A stretch of 36,756 nucleotides of DNA from Mesorhizobium sp. LNHC252B00 (GCF_000502955.1 NZ_AYWO01000006.1:92703-129458), one strand, 5' to 3'. Counted from the stretch's first letter, positions 14,634 through 24,672 are shown. The notes: generated from the letters alone by a model not told the origin. Numbers and translations: made by a program.

Positions 14634-15965
14634 ATGCCCGGACCGTTCGTCGTCCCCGTCCATGGAGATACCGAGCTGCCAAAGGAGGTCGACTGTGTCG
14701 TCGTCGGCGGCGGCATCATCGGCACCGCGACGGCACTTGAACTGGCCGAGACAGGCTTGCGGGTCGCCCTGTGCGAGAAGGGCGGGATCGGACAGGAGCA
14801 GTCCAGTCGCAACTGGGGCTGGGTTCGCATTTCCCGGCGGGATCCACGCGAGGTTCCGCTGATGGCGGAGGCCTTGCGCATATGGGCGAGGCTCTCCGAA
14901 CGGACCGGACGAGACACTGGCTATGCCCGGGCCGGAATTGTGTTCACATGCGCGGACGACAAGGAATACGAACAGCACGAGCGCTGGGGACGCCATCTCG
15001 AAGGCTATCAGTTCGAGTCGCGAATGATCGGCCCGGGTGAACTGCGTGACCTCCTCCCCGGCTCCAATCTCGACGTCAAAGGGGCGCTCTACACGCCCGC
15101 CGACGGTCGCGCCGAGCCGCAGAAGGCCGCGCCTGCAATTGCCGAAGCCGCACGAGACCGCGGCGCCGCCATACTGACGGAATGCGCCGTGCGCGGCGTG
15201 GAGACGACGAATGGCGCCGTCTCGGGCGTGGTGACCGAACGCGGCTTCATTGCCTGCAAGGCGGTCGTCCTTGCCGGAGGGGCCTGGTCGAACCTGTTTT
15301 GCGGAACGCTTGGTCTCGATCTGCCGCAGTTGAAGGTCATGAACACGGTTCTTCGCACGACGCCGGTCGAGAACGGGCCGGACCAGGCCGTGTGGGCAAA
15401 AAACTTCGCCATACGCAAGCGCCAGGACGGTGGCTACACCGTCGCCTCCAGCATGAGCAATGTCGTCGACCTCGTGCCGAACTCCTTTCGCTATGCGCGC
15501 GATTTTCTTCCGGCCTGGAAGACAGAGTGGCGATCGCTGCAATTCCGCCTGGGCGGTCGTTTCCTAGACGAGGCAAGGATGCCGACCCGCTGGGCGATGG
15601 ATGAGGCGAGCCCCTTCGAATACTGCCGCGTGCTCGATCCAAAGCCTTCCAAGAAAAGCTCGGAGCGCGTCCTTGCAAATGCCCGCAAAGCATTTCCGGC
15701 TCTGGAAAAGGCACAGGTGGCGCAGCGCTGGGCCGGCTATATCGACGTCACGCCCGACGCCATTCCCGTCATTTCGGCGGTCGACAGCGTTCCCGGCTTT
15801 CACGTGGCGACCGGTTTCTCGGGCCATGGTTTCGGCATCGGCCCCGCGGCAGGCAGGCTGATGGCCGATATCGTCACCGGACGGCCGCCGATCGTCGATC
15901 CCAAGGACTTCCGGTGGTCGCGGTTCTCGGACGGATCGAAGGTCGCGCCGATCACTGGATTATAA
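14634..15965 (+). CDS. FAD-dependent oxidoreductase, DAO family
   Basis: This 443-residue enzyme of the D-amino-acid oxidase/sarcosine oxidase-like fold has an N-terminal dinucleotide-binding motif VVVGGGIIGTATALELAE, an acidic residue at the end of strand 2 (LCEKGGIGQEQSSRNWGWVR region) and a second FAD contact VVLAGGAWSNLFCG. The C-terminal part is TPDAIPVISAVDSVPGFHVA, then TGFSGHGFGIGPAAGRLMAD. Family members oxidise C-N bonds of amines or amino acids, passing electrons to oxygen or to a quinone chain. ATG 14634 has a GAGGAG site about 13 nt upstream. It lies 2 bp after the SDR gene and 59 bp before the binding-protein gene. The substrate is not predictable beyond amine or amino-acid type. 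Confidence 0.93.
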   Translation: MPGPFVVPVHGDTELPKEVDCVVVGGGIIGTATALELAETGLRVALCEKGGIGQEQSSRNWGWVRISRRDPREVPLMAEALRIWARLSERTGRDTGYARAGIVFTCADDKEYEQHERWGRHLEGYQFESRMIGPGELRDLLPGSNLDVKGALYTPADGRAEPQKAAPAIAEAARDRGAAILTECAVRGVETTNGAVSGVVTERGFIACKAVVLAGGAWSNLFCGTLGLDLPQLKVMNTVLRTTPVENGPDQAVWAKNFAIRKRQDGGYTVASSMSNVVDLVPNSFRYARDFLPAWKTEWRSLQFRLGGRFLDEARMPTRWAMDEASPFEYCRVLDPKPSKKSSERVLANARKAFPALEKAQVAQRWAGYIDVTPDAIPVISAVDSVPGFHVATGFSGHGFGIGPAAGRLMADIVTGRPPIVDPKDFRWSRFSDGSKVAPITGL

Positions 15966-16024
15966 GCGCTCCGACAAGAGAGCGTGACGCAGCGAAAGTG
16001 GAACACTATGAAAAGGAGCCTCCA

Positions 16025-17698
16025 ATGTCAGACAAGAGCAGCAGCAGCATAATCTTTCGACCGACGCGTCGTCAGGCGCTTGGAATGGCAATCGCCGGTG
16101 TCGCCGGCCTCACCATGCCCAACCTGACGGGAGCAGGCAGGGCCTTTGCGGCAACCCCGCCGAGCGAACCCAAGGGACAGGTGATCGTCGGCTTTTCCCA
16201 GGAGCCCACCGTCTTCAACCCGCATTTGCCCCATATCGAGGTCGACGAGGGCATTCACTTCAGCGTCTTCGATCCGCTGTTTGGTGTCGATCCCAAGGGC
16301 AATTTCTTCCCCGCGCTCGCCAAGGAGGTGCCTACCGTCGAAAACGGCGGCATCTCGGCCGACGGGCTCGAGTGGCACGTCAAGCTGCGCGACGACGTGA
16401 AGTGGCATGACGGACAGCCGTTCACCGCCGAGGACGTTAAGTTCACGCTCGAACTGCTGGTTGACCCGAAGTTTCGCAGCTGGCGACGCGCCGGCCACGA
16501 ACTTGTCCAGGACCTGACTGTTGTCTCGCCAACCGAGATCAAATGGAAGATGAAGGAGCCTTACGCGCCCTACCCGTCGATCCTGGCCGCGACCTTCATC
16601 GTTCCCAAACATGTGCTCGGTGCGGCGGAGGACAAGAACAGCGCGCCGTTCAACAATGCCCCGATCGGCACTGGCCCGTTCAAATGGGTGGAACGCATGG
16701 CCGGCGACCATATCGAACTGGCCGCCAACACCGACTACTTCGCCGACGGCCCCTACCTGAAGAGCCTGATCTACAAGTACATTCCGGATCTGACCGTTCT
16801 CTACACCCAGTTCAAAACCGGTGATATCGACGTCATCGGACTACAGTGGATCACAGCCGACCACTATGAGGAAGCCAAGGCATTGAGCGGAACGTCGGTC
16901 GCCGTCATTCCCGCCGCCACGGTCGAATCGCTCAGCTTCAACATGGAGCGCCCGCAGTTCAAGGAACTCGCCGTTCGCCAGGCGCTGTATTATGCGCTGG
17001 ACAAGAAGACGATCATCGACGCCCTCTACTACGGGCTGCCGGCCCCAACCGAAACCTACATGCCGCAGCAGTCCTTCTACTACAATCCGGATTTGCCGAA
17101 GCAGGAATACGACGTGGACAAGGCAAAGAAACTGCTGGACGACGCGGGGTGGGTCCCCGGTGCGGACGGCATCCGCGTCAAGGACGGTGTCCGCCTCTCG
17201 TTCAAGAATTCGACCACGGCAGGCAATCATATCCGCGAGCAGGCGCAGCAGTTCATCCAGCAATCATATCGCGACATCGGCGTCGAGGTGGTGATCTCCA
17301 ACCTGCCGCCGGCCGTGATGTGGGGCGACTACTGGATGAAGTCGGAATTCGATTCCGTCGTCGTCGGCATCAACTTTCTGACGGGCTCCGATCCCGACAC
17401 TTCGGACTATCTCAGCTCGAAGTCGATTCCGGCCAAGGGTGGTGCCGGCCAGAATACCTGGCAGTATGCCAGCCCGGAGGTGGACAAGCTGCTCGAATCC
17501 GGTGGCGTTGAATTCGTGCCGGAGAAGCGCAAGCAAGCCTACCTGAAAATCCAGGAGACCGTACGCAACGACCTGCCATTCCTGCCGATGTTCCAATACG
17601 CGACGGTGCGCGGACACAAGTCCGGTGTCGAAGGCGTCGAGCCGAACATCAATGTACGCATCGACTCCTGGGACGTGGCCACCTGGCACTGGGCATAG
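16025..17698 (+). CDS. ABC transporter substrate-binding protein, family 5, Tat-exported
   Basis: This 557-residue periplasmic binding protein of the peptide/opine/nickel family starts with a Tat signal (TRRQALGMAIAGVAGLTMP, cleaved after GRAFA). Family features include QVIVGFSQEPTVFNPHLPHI, the LEWHVKLRDDVKWHDGQPFT signature, APIGTGPFKWVERMAGD and the VRQALYYALDKKTIIDALYY helix. An AAGGAG site lies 6 nt before ATG 16025. It is 59 bp after the DAO gene and is followed by a strong hairpin and then two permease genes, so it delivers the ligand of this uptake system. It differs clearly from the binding protein at 513-2162. Confidence 0.95.
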   Translation: MSDKSSSSIIFRPTRRQALGMAIAGVAGLTMPNLTGAGRAFAATPPSEPKGQVIVGFSQEPTVFNPHLPHIEVDEGIHFSVFDPLFGVDPKGNFFPALAKEVPTVENGGISADGLEWHVKLRDDVKWHDGQPFTAEDVKFTLELLVDPKFRSWRRAGHELVQDLTVVSPTEIKWKMKEPYAPYPSILAATFIVPKHVLGAAEDKNSAPFNNAPIGTGPFKWVERMAGDHIELAANTDYFADGPYLKSLIYKYIPDLTVLYTQFKTGDIDVIGLQWITADHYEEAKALSGTSVAVIPAATVESLSFNMERPQFKELAVRQALYYALDKKTIIDALYYGLPAPTETYMPQQSFYYNPDLPKQEYDVDKAKKLLDDAGWVPGADGIRVKDGVRLSFKNSTTAGNHIREQAQQFIQQSYRDIGVEVVISNLPPAVMWGDYWMKSEFDSVVVGINFLTGSDPDTSDYLSSKSIPAKGGAGQNTWQYASPEVDKLLESGGVEFVPEKRKQAYLKIQETVRNDLPFLPMFQYATVRGHKSGVEGVEPNINVRIDSWDVATWHWA

Positions 17699-17707
17699 TG
17701 CCGGAAT

Positions 17708-17737
17708 AGGCCGAGCCGGCCATCACCGGCTCGGCCT
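17708..17737 (+). promoter_or_regulatory. Perfect 12-bp hairpin between binding-protein and permease genes
   Basis: AGGCCGAGCCGG (17708-17719) pairs with CCGGCTCGGCCT (17726-17737) around CCATCA. It starts 9 nt after the binding-protein stop and has no T-run. In ABC operons such structures protect the upstream message and lower downstream expression; this role is inferred. Confidence 0.75.
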
Positions 17738-17801
17738 GCATAGCCGACAAGGCGCCTCTGGCGCGACTGTATCTACGGACACCAAAACGGAGACAACCGG
17801 C

Positions 17802-18752
17802 ATGCTTGGCTATCTGCTGGGACGCTTCTGGCAAAGTCTCGTCCTGCTCCTGCTGGTCTCGGTGATTGGCTTTGCCGTCCTGAACCTGGCTCCGGGCGGA
17901 CCGCTCTCGCAATTCACCCTCACGCCAGGAATGACGCAGGCCGATCTTGACCGGATCGCCACGCAAATGGGACTCAATCGCCCCCTTCCCATCCAGTACC
18001 TCGACTGGCTGAGCCACCTGCTTCGCGGTGACTGGGGTCATTCCTACCGGGACGGCAGGCCCGTGCTTGATATCATCTGGGAGCACCTTGTCGCGACATT
18101 GCTGCTGATGGGCGTATCGACCGCGATCGCCATCTTTGTAGGCACGTGGATAGGTGTCCTGGGCGCGCTTAGACGATACTCGATCTTCGACTACGCAGCG
18201 ACGGTCGGCGCGATGGTGGCACTGTCGATCCCGACCTTCTGGTTCGGGTTGATCGCGATTTACATATTCTCGCTGCGGCTCAGATGGCTGCCGGCCGGCA
18301 ACATGTACACGATCGGCAATGGCTCGCTCGGCGACTACGCGATCCATCTCATCATGCCGAGCATCGTTCTTGCGCTGGTTAATGTCGCCGTGTGGAGCCG
18401 CTACATGCGCACCGCCACGCTCGACGTCATCAGTCAGGATTTTGTCCGAACGGCCCGGGCCAAGGGGCTGAGTTCCCGGCGCGTATTGATCCGCCACATC
18501 CTCCGAAACGCCCTGCTGCCGATGATCACCCTGCTGGGGCTGCAGCTGCCAACGATACTGGGTGGGGCGCTGGTGACGGAAACGGTCTTTACCTGGCCCG
18601 GCATGGGACGGCTGTTCCTCGATAGCCTCGGTTACAGCGACTACCCCGTCGTGATGGGTCTGCTGATGATGTCCGCGGTTCTTGTCCTGGTCGGCAATCT
18701 GGCCGCGGACCTCACCGTCGCATTCGTCGATCCGCGCATTCGATTGAGCTGA
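17802..18752 (+). CDS. ABC transporter permease, DppB type
   Basis: This 316-residue inner-membrane permease has about six membrane segments. The first is VLLLLLVSVIGFAVLNLAPG, followed by the periplasmic loop usual in DppB proteins (LDRIATQMGLNRPLPIQY, then WLSHLLRGDWGHSY). The cytoplasmic EAA loop reads RTARAKGLSSRRVLIRHILR, and the ending TWPGMGRLFLDSLGYSDYPV is typical. The ATG at 17802 has a CGGAG site 9 nt upstream. It forms the channel with the next permease, powered by the double ATPase at 11544-13190. It follows the hairpin by 64 bp and precedes the second permease by 10 bp. Confidence 0.95.
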   Translation: MLGYLLGRFWQSLVLLLLVSVIGFAVLNLAPGGPLSQFTLTPGMTQADLDRIATQMGLNRPLPIQYLDWLSHLLRGDWGHSYRDGRPVLDIIWEHLVATLLLMGVSTAIAIFVGTWIGVLGALRRYSIFDYAATVGAMVALSIPTFWFGLIAIYIFSLRLRWLPAGNMYTIGNGSLGDYAIHLIMPSIVLALVNVAVWSRYMRTATLDVISQDFVRTARAKGLSSRRVLIRHILRNALLPMITLLGLQLPTILGGALVTETVFTWPGMGRLFLDSLGYSDYPVVMGLLMMSAVLVLVGNLAADLTVAFVDPRIRLS

Positions 18753-18762
18753 GGACGAATAG

Positions 18763-19650
18763 ATGACCCAGTCGGATTTCCTCATCCCCACCCACGCCAG
18801 GCACCGCTGGTGGCAAAGCCGCTCCGTGCGCCGATTTGCCCGTCACCGACTGGCGATGTTCGGCCTGGTGATGATCGTCGTTCTGGTGTTGGCCTGCGTC
18901 TTCGGCCCCTTGCTGCTGCCCTTTGACGATCTCTACATCGACCTGCGTGGCCGGTTCTCGCCGCCGTTCACGGGCTATCATTTCTTCGGCACCGATCCGC
19001 TCGGCCGCGACATCGCGGCGCGGCTCTTCATGGCTGGACGCATTTCGCTCCTGGTCGGCTTCGCTGCGATGGTCATCAGCACAGTCTTTGGAACCGTGCT
19101 CGGTATCGCTGCCGGCTTCTTCGGCGGCCGCATCGGCACGGTGCTGATGCGTTTCGTCGACGCGATGCTGTCCTTTCCCAACATCTTCCTACTGCTGGCG
19201 ATGGCGGCCTTCATCAAGCCGAGCCCGATCATGATCACTCTGATCATCGCAGCAACGAGCTGGATGGAAATCGCGCGCATCGTCGAGGCGGAAGTGCGAT
19301 CGCTGCGCGAACGCGACTTCGTCGTCGCCGCCCGCATGCTGGGCTTGAGCAACAGCCACATCATGTTTCGCGAACTGTTGCCCAATGCGATCGGCCCGAT
19401 CATCGTCGCGGCCACGCTTACCGTAGCCCGCGCCATCCTTCTGGAAGCCTATGTCAGCTTCCTCGGCTACGGCATCCAGCCTCCGCTGCCGAGTTGGGGC
19501 AACATGCTGAACGGCGCCCAGCAGTATCTCGACAGCGCGCCGTGGCTGGCAATCGTTCCCGGTGCCGCCATTACCCTGGCAGTCACCAGTTTCAACTTCA
19601 TCGGCGACGGCTTGCGCGATGCGCTCGACGCTCGAAGCGACATGCTGTGA
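18763..19650 (+). CDS. ABC transporter permease, DppC type
   Basis: This 295-residue permease has the short cytoplasmic N-terminus RRFARHRLAMFGLVMIVVLV, common to DppC proteins. The signature HFFGTDPLGRDIAARLFMAG comes next, then five further membrane segments. The EAA loop reads FVVAARMLGLSNSHIMFREL and the ending is ALDARSDML. A GAGGA site lies near ATG 18763. Together with the preceding permease it makes the translocation pore for the family-5 binding protein. Its stop overlaps a possible GTG start of the next gene, so the last gene is co-transcribed. Confidence 0.95.
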   Translation: MTQSDFLIPTHARHRWWQSRSVRRFARHRLAMFGLVMIVVLVLACVFGPLLLPFDDLYIDLRGRFSPPFTGYHFFGTDPLGRDIAARLFMAGRISLLVGFAAMVISTVFGTVLGIAAGFFGGRIGTVLMRFVDAMLSFPNIFLLLAMAAFIKPSPIMITLIIAATSWMEIARIVEAEVRSLRERDFVVAARMLGLSNSHIMFRELLPNAIGPIIVAATLTVARAILLEAYVSFLGYGIQPPLPSWGNMLNGAQQYLDSAPWLAIVPGAAITLAVTSFNFIGDGLRDALDARSDML

Positions 19651-19661
19651 AGCCGCCCGGA

Positions 19662-20984
19662 ATGGCAAGGTTTTCGCCGTTTGAAGTCTCGCTCTGGTAT
19701 GCGACCGCAGCGCCGCCGCCAGAGACCAGCCCACTGCAAGGACGCAGGCGGGCGGACGTGTGCATCGTCGGCGGCGGCTACACCGGGTTGACCACCGCAC
19801 TCGATCTAGCCCGTGATGGCATAGACGTGGTTCTGCTCGAAGCCCAGGAGATCGGGTTCGGCGGCTCGGGCCGCAATGCCGGCCACTGCACGCCAACCTT
19901 CACCCACTACAGCCTGCCCGAACTGCGTGCCATGCTGGGCGACCCGTGGGCCGAAAGGCTGATCGCCCGGCAGACAGGAGCCAATAGACAAGTCGCCGGG
20001 ATGATCGAGCGCTACGGCATCGATTGCGAATGGCAACAGAACGGCTACGTCATGGGCGCGCTTACGCCAGGCGCTGTCGTCAAGCTCGAGGCAAAGGCGC
20101 AGCAGTACAATGCCGTCGGCGCCAAGACGCGGGTGCTCGACAGACAGGCGACTGAGGAAATCACCGGCAGTCCGCGATATCATGGCGGCTGGTTTCATTC
20201 CGAGGCTGGTCACCTCAATCCATTGGGATACGCCAGAGGCCTGGCCCGTGCCGTCATGGAGGAAGGTGGTACAATCCACACGGGGTCGCCGGTCCGCGAC
20301 GTCGTGCGGCAGGATGGTGCTTGGGCAGTGGACGCCGGTGAAGGAACCGTCGTCGCCGACAAGATCATCTTTGCGACCGGCGCCTACACCGTCGACGGAT
20401 GGCCCGGCCTCGACCAGACCTACAAGATCCAGAGGGTGTTCGTCGCCGCCACCCAACCGCTGACCGCCAGCGAACGCCAAACCATCCTGCCGCGCAATAC
20501 CACGATGCATGACGGCCGCGGCGACATCTTCGTCTACAAGTACAACACCGAGGGACGCATCGTCGCCTCGATGTTCCCAATGGGCCGTCGTGGAAGGGAC
20601 ATGGCGTTCACACACCGCCTCATGTCCGATCGCCTGCGCTGGCTTCATCCGCAGATCAGCAGCGACCTGAGATGGGAGTATTTCTGGTTCGGCGAGCTGG
20701 ACATGCAGAAGCGCACCATCCCGCGATTCTATGAGCTCGCGCCGGGCGTCGTCGCCCTGACAGGACTGTCCGGTCGTGGCGTGCCGACCGGAAGCATGCT
20801 CGGCGGCATACTCGGCGAATGGGCGAAGGGCGTCCCTGAAAAAGACCTGTCGCTGAAGCTCGAACCACTCCGGCGGGCACCCTTCTTCATGTCGTTCGCT
20901 CCTGCCGCGATGTTACGGTACTGTCGCGTCTCGGACTGGCTGCGGGCAAAGGCCAGCGGGTCTCAACTCCCACCCCACGCCTAG
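19662..20984 (+). CDS. FAD-dependent oxidoreductase, PuuB-like (gamma-glutamylputrescine oxidase type)
   Basis: This 440-residue flavoenzyme has the N-terminal motif VCIVGGGYTGLTTALDLARD, then VVLLEAQEIGFGGSGRNAGH. The SGRN motif is characteristic of the PuuB/OoxB-like group. Later motifs are IIFATGAYTVDGWPGLD, the VASMFPMGRRGRD region and the FAD-binding VALTGLSGRGVPTGSMLGG. Family members oxidise primary or secondary amines to imines or aldehydes with release of H2O2 or electrons. ATG 19662 is chosen. GTG 19647, overlapping the permease stop, is in frame and would add five residues; neither has a strong ribosome binding site. It is the last gene of the cluster and the second amine-type flavoenzyme in it. 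Confidence 0.92.
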   Translation: MARFSPFEVSLWYATAAPPPETSPLQGRRRADVCIVGGGYTGLTTALDLARDGIDVVLLEAQEIGFGGSGRNAGHCTPTFTHYSLPELRAMLGDPWAERLIARQTGANRQVAGMIERYGIDCEWQQNGYVMGALTPGAVVKLEAKAQQYNAVGAKTRVLDRQATEEITGSPRYHGGWFHSEAGHLNPLGYARGLARAVMEEGGTIHTGSPVRDVVRQDGAWAVDAGEGTVVADKIIFATGAYTVDGWPGLDQTYKIQRVFVAATQPLTASERQTILPRNTTMHDGRGDIFVYKYNTEGRIVASMFPMGRRGRDMAFTHRLMSDRLRWLHPQISSDLRWEYFWFGELDMQKRTIPRFYELAPGVVALTGLSGRGVPTGSMLGGILGEWAKGVPEKDLSLKLEPLRRAPFFMSFAPAAMLRYCRVSDWLRAKASGSQLPPHA

Positions 20985-21773
<789 letters not shown>

Positions 21774-21774
<1 letters not shown>

Positions 21775-22199
21775 TGCTTTATCTAGACACGTCGCTGATC
21801 GTCGCGGCGCTCTCCAATGAAGCGATGACGCCGCGCGTCCAGACTTGGCTGGCGGAGCAGGATGTGGCGCAGCTTCTGATCAGCGACTGGACCATCACCG
21901 AGATGTCTTCGGCCATGGCGATCAAGCTGCGGACCAGCCAGATCAGCCTTGAACAGCGCGCTGGGGCGCTCGCCATGTTCAACAAGCTGGTCGCCGAGAG
22001 CTTCACCGTGCTCGGCGTGACTGGCGGGCAATTCCGGACCGCGGCGAAGTTTGCCGATCAGCATATGCTTGGGCTTCGGGCCGGCGATGCGCTGCATCTC
22101 GCCATTGCATCGGAGCATGGCGCCACGGTGCACACGCTCGACCAGCGCCTCGGCAAGGCCGGTCCGGCGCTCGGCGTGCCGACGCGGTTGCTGACATGA
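21774..22199 (+). CDS. VapC-like PIN-domain toxin
   Basis: This 141-residue PIN-domain ribonuclease has all four conserved acidic residues: Asp5 ([10 protein letters not shown]), Glu43 ([10 protein letters not shown]), Asp105 ([13 protein letters not shown]) and Asp123 (HTLDQRL). These coordinate the metal used to cut RNA, in VapC proteins usually tRNA or rRNA. It begins within the last base of the antitoxin gene. The length and the RAGDALHLA motif fit the Phd-coupled VapC group common in rhizobia. The gene looks intact. The cellular target is not predictable. Confidence 0.9.
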
Positions 22200-22237
22200 A
22201 GCGGGCCCTCCCCACTCTACCCTTGTCTGAGGCATCC

Positions 22238-22321
22238 ATGGCCGGTGACTGGAGCGAAGAGCAGAATGAGGCGATCGTCGCGGATTATCTCACGATGCCG
22301 GGAGCGGAATGGCAGCTTTAG
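22238..22321 (+). pseudogene. N-terminal stub of a hypothetical protein
   Basis: MAGDWSEEQNEAIVADYLTM resembles the first residues of a family of hypothetical proteins, some with nuclease-like domains, that begin with W-DEEN-LIVADYF. It ends after 27 codons at TAG 22319-22321. The frame is also open from ATG 22196, overlapping the toxin stop. It seems to be a truncation left by deletion downstream of the toxin-antitoxin pair. The family call is from memory and weak. Confidence 0.4.
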
Positions 22322-22445
22322 AGAGCGATTTCATTGACGAAATTCAGCTGTTGGGGAATCCCATGCTTTCGCAGACTATCCGCGAATCTAGACGACGTAG
22401 AATGAGCTCCGCCCGACGGACCGGGCCAGCAGTCGAGGTGACCGC

Positions 22446-23390
22446 TTACTCCGTCGCAATATTCTCGAGGAATGTCGCCGGCGGCACGAAGAACAGAGTG
22501 CCGGTGATGGCGCGGCTGAAATCCAGCAGCCGGTCGTAGTTGCCTGGCGGCCGGCCAACGAACATGTTCTCCAGCATCTGCTCTATTCTGCGCGGCGAGC
22601 GGGCGTAGCCGATGAAATACGTGCCGAATTCACCCTTGCCGACGTCGCCGAACGGCATGTTGTCGCGCACGATCTGCAACTGCTCTCCGTCCTCGACGAT
22701 CGTGGTCAGCGCATTGTGCGCGAAGATCGGTTTCACGGCATCGTCGAGTTCGATATCAGAGAGTTTTTTTCTGCCGACAATTCCCTCCTGCTGCTCGATG
22801 GGAAGCGTGTTCCAGGCTTTCAGATCATGCAGGTACTTCTGCACGATCACGTAGCTTCCTCCCGCAAAGGAGGGGTCCTCCTCACCGATGATCGTGGCCT
22901 TGACTGCGTCGTGATCCATCGGGTTTTCGGTCCCATCGACGAAACCGATCAGGTCGCGGTCATCGAAGTAATTGAAGCCGTGCACCTCATCCGCCACCGA
23001 AACCGCGCCATCGAGCCGCGACATGATCTGTGTCGCCAGTTCGAAGCAAAGGTCCATATGCGCGGCACGGATGTGAAACAGGATGTCGCCCGGCGTCGAG
23101 ACAGCGTGATGCTGGCCATGGATCTCGCGAAATGGATGCAAGTCCTTCGGCCTGGGCGCTCCAAAGAAACGGTCCCATGCATCGGACCCAAACGCCATGA
23201 CACATGACAACTGACCTTCAAGGTCACGGAACCCGATTGCGCGCAGGAGCGCGGAGAGATCGCCACACAAGGCGCGCACAGTTGCTTCGTTGTCCGGCCC
23301 GGATTTGACCGTCACGACGAGAAATATTGCGGCTCGCGTCAGTTGCGCGACGACCGGTTGCGAAACAGCAGATGGCACATTTGAGTCCAC
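22446..23390 (-). CDS. DyP-type (dye-decolourising) haem peroxidase
   Basis: This 314-residue DyP peroxidase of the YfeX-like group has the distal GFVDGTENP motif with catalytic Asp152, the likely proximal haem ligand His225 (KPIFAHNAL) and the distal Arg242 (IVRDNMPFGD). It would use H2O2 to oxidise dyes, phenols or porphyrinogens. There is no signal peptide, so it is cytoplasmic unless carried in an encapsulin; the C-terminus LFFVPPATFLENIATE shows no obvious encapsulin targeting tag. The start is GTG (23388-23390), supported by an AAGGA site 6 nt upstream. It is last in a leftward run after a hydrolase gene, 152 bp away. Confidence 0.94.
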   Translation of the reverse strand: MDSNVPSAVSQPVVAQLTRAAIFLVVTVKSGPDNEATVRALCGDLSALLRAIGFRDLEGQLSCVMAFGSDAWDRFFGAPRPKDLHPFREIHGQHHAVSTPGDILFHIRAAHMDLCFELATQIMSRLDGAVSVADEVHGFNYFDDRDLIGFVDGTENPMDHDAVKATIIGEEDPSFAGGSYVIVQKYLHDLKAWNTLPIEQQEGIVGRKKLSDIELDDAVKPIFAHNALTTIVEDGEQLQIVRDNMPFGDVGKGEFGTYFIGYARSPRRIEQMLENMFVGRPPGNYDRLLDFSRAITGTLFFVPPATFLENIATE

Positions 23391-23542
23391 AATAGATCCT
23401 TTCGATATATCACTCGGAACGCCGCTGAGTTGACGGCAAAGGCGCGGAAATGCCGAGTTCAGATTTGCCCAATTCGAGGCAAGCCCAGGATCAGCTCTGC
23501 GACCAGCCGACCATCAGCTTGCCTCACCAGTATCTGCCTGCC

Positions 23543-24607
23543 TCATCGGTATTCGCCGACGTCGATGACCGCCTGGGCGAAGGCCTGCGGGGCTTCCTGC
23601 GGCAAGTTATGGCCGATCCCGCCAGTGATGATCCGATGGTCGTATCTGCCGGAAAATTTCTTGGCGTAGGCGCTGCTGTCGGGATGGGGTGCGCCATTGG
23701 CATCACCCTCGAGAGTGATGGTGGGCACCGTGATCAGGGGACTTTCGGCCAGCCGTTTTTCCAGGCCGTCAAATTCCGGCTCGCCTTGTGCCAGGCCGAG
23801 CCTCCAGCGGTAATTGTGGATGACGATGCTGACGTGGTCCGGGTTGTCGAGGCACGCTGCACTGCGATCGAATGTGGCGTCGTCAAAGTCCCATTTCGGC
23901 GAGGCGATCCGCCAGATAAGATTCGCGAAGTCCCGCCGGTATCGTTCGTAGCCAGCCCGCCCGCGTTCCGTGGCGAAATAGTATTGGTACCACCATTGAA
24001 GCTCTGCTTTCGGCGGCAACGGCATTCTGTTTGCCGCGAGGCTGCCGATCAGATAGCCGCTGACCGAGACAAGGGCTTTGCAACGCTCAGGCCAGAGCGC
24101 CGCGACGATGCAGGCCGTGCGCGCGCCCCAGTCATAGCCGGCGATGATCGCATGGCTGATCTTCAGCGCATCCATCAATTCGATGACATCGACAGCCAGA
24201 ACAGACTGCTGGCCGTTGCGGACCGTCTGACTGGAAAGAAAGTGCGTCGTGCCATGGCCGCGTGCATACGGAATGATCACGCGATAGCCCGCCATCGCCA
24301 ATAACGGAGCGACTTCGACAAAGCTGTGGATGTCGTAGGGCCAGCCATGAAGGAGGATAACCACGGGACCGTCGGGCGGACCCGCCTCGGCGTAACCGAC
24401 ATTCAGGACGCCAGCGTCGGCTTGCCTGAGCACTGCGAAGGAAGCGGCCGTCGACCGCTCTGTCGTTGCTCCATCCAACCCTGAAACAGGTCGTGCCTGA
24501 GCTGTGAGAACTGTCGTGAACTGCGTAGCCGCCAGACCGATTGCCGCGGCGCCGACAAAGGCCCTGCGATATCGATCGATCTCTTTCGGCGGTTCTGTAT
24601 TTTCCAT
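23543..24607 (-). CDS. Alpha/beta hydrolase, epoxide hydrolase/haloalkane dehalogenase-like, exported
   Basis: This 354-residue protein has an N-terminal RYRRAFVGAAAIGLAATQF segment that looks like a Tat-type signal, though its hydrophobic core is short. The hydrolase domain follows, with the oxyanion motif LLHGWPYD (His87-Asp92), an Asp nucleophile at 159 in the elbow GYDWG, and the catalytic His333 in GGIGHNLPQEAP. The Asp nucleophile and HGWP motif place it with epoxide hydrolases and haloalkane dehalogenases rather than Ser esterases. The substrate is unknown. The cap region (WWYQYYFATERGRAGYERY) is like bacterial epoxide hydrolases. It is co-directional with GST and peroxidase genes. Confidence 0.9.
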   Translation of the reverse strand: MENTEPPKEIDRYRRAFVGAAAIGLAATQFTTVLTAQARPVSGLDGATTERSTAASFAVLRQADAGVLNVGYAEAGPPDGPVVILLHGWPYDIHSFVEVAPLLAMAGYRVIIPYARGHGTTHFLSSQTVRNGQQSVLAVDVIELMDALKISHAIIAGYDWGARTACIVAALWPERCKALVSVSGYLIGSLAANRMPLPPKAELQWWYQYYFATERGRAGYERYRRDFANLIWRIASPKWDFDDATFDRSAACLDNPDHVSIVIHNYRWRLGLAQGEPEFDGLEKRLAESPLITVPTITLEGDANGAPHPDSSAYAKKFSGRYDHRIITGGIGHNLPQEAPQAFAQAVIDVGEYR

Positions 24608-24672
24608 TATTGCAACCTCTTTTCAGGGCAAGATCGGATGCCGTGCTGTTTGACGCAGCTTTGGCATCACCT

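Noticed and set aside
17649..18791. Minus-strand open frame of 380 codons
   Set aside because: It is a shadow of the DppB-type permease; the predicted protein is extremely polar without any family motif.
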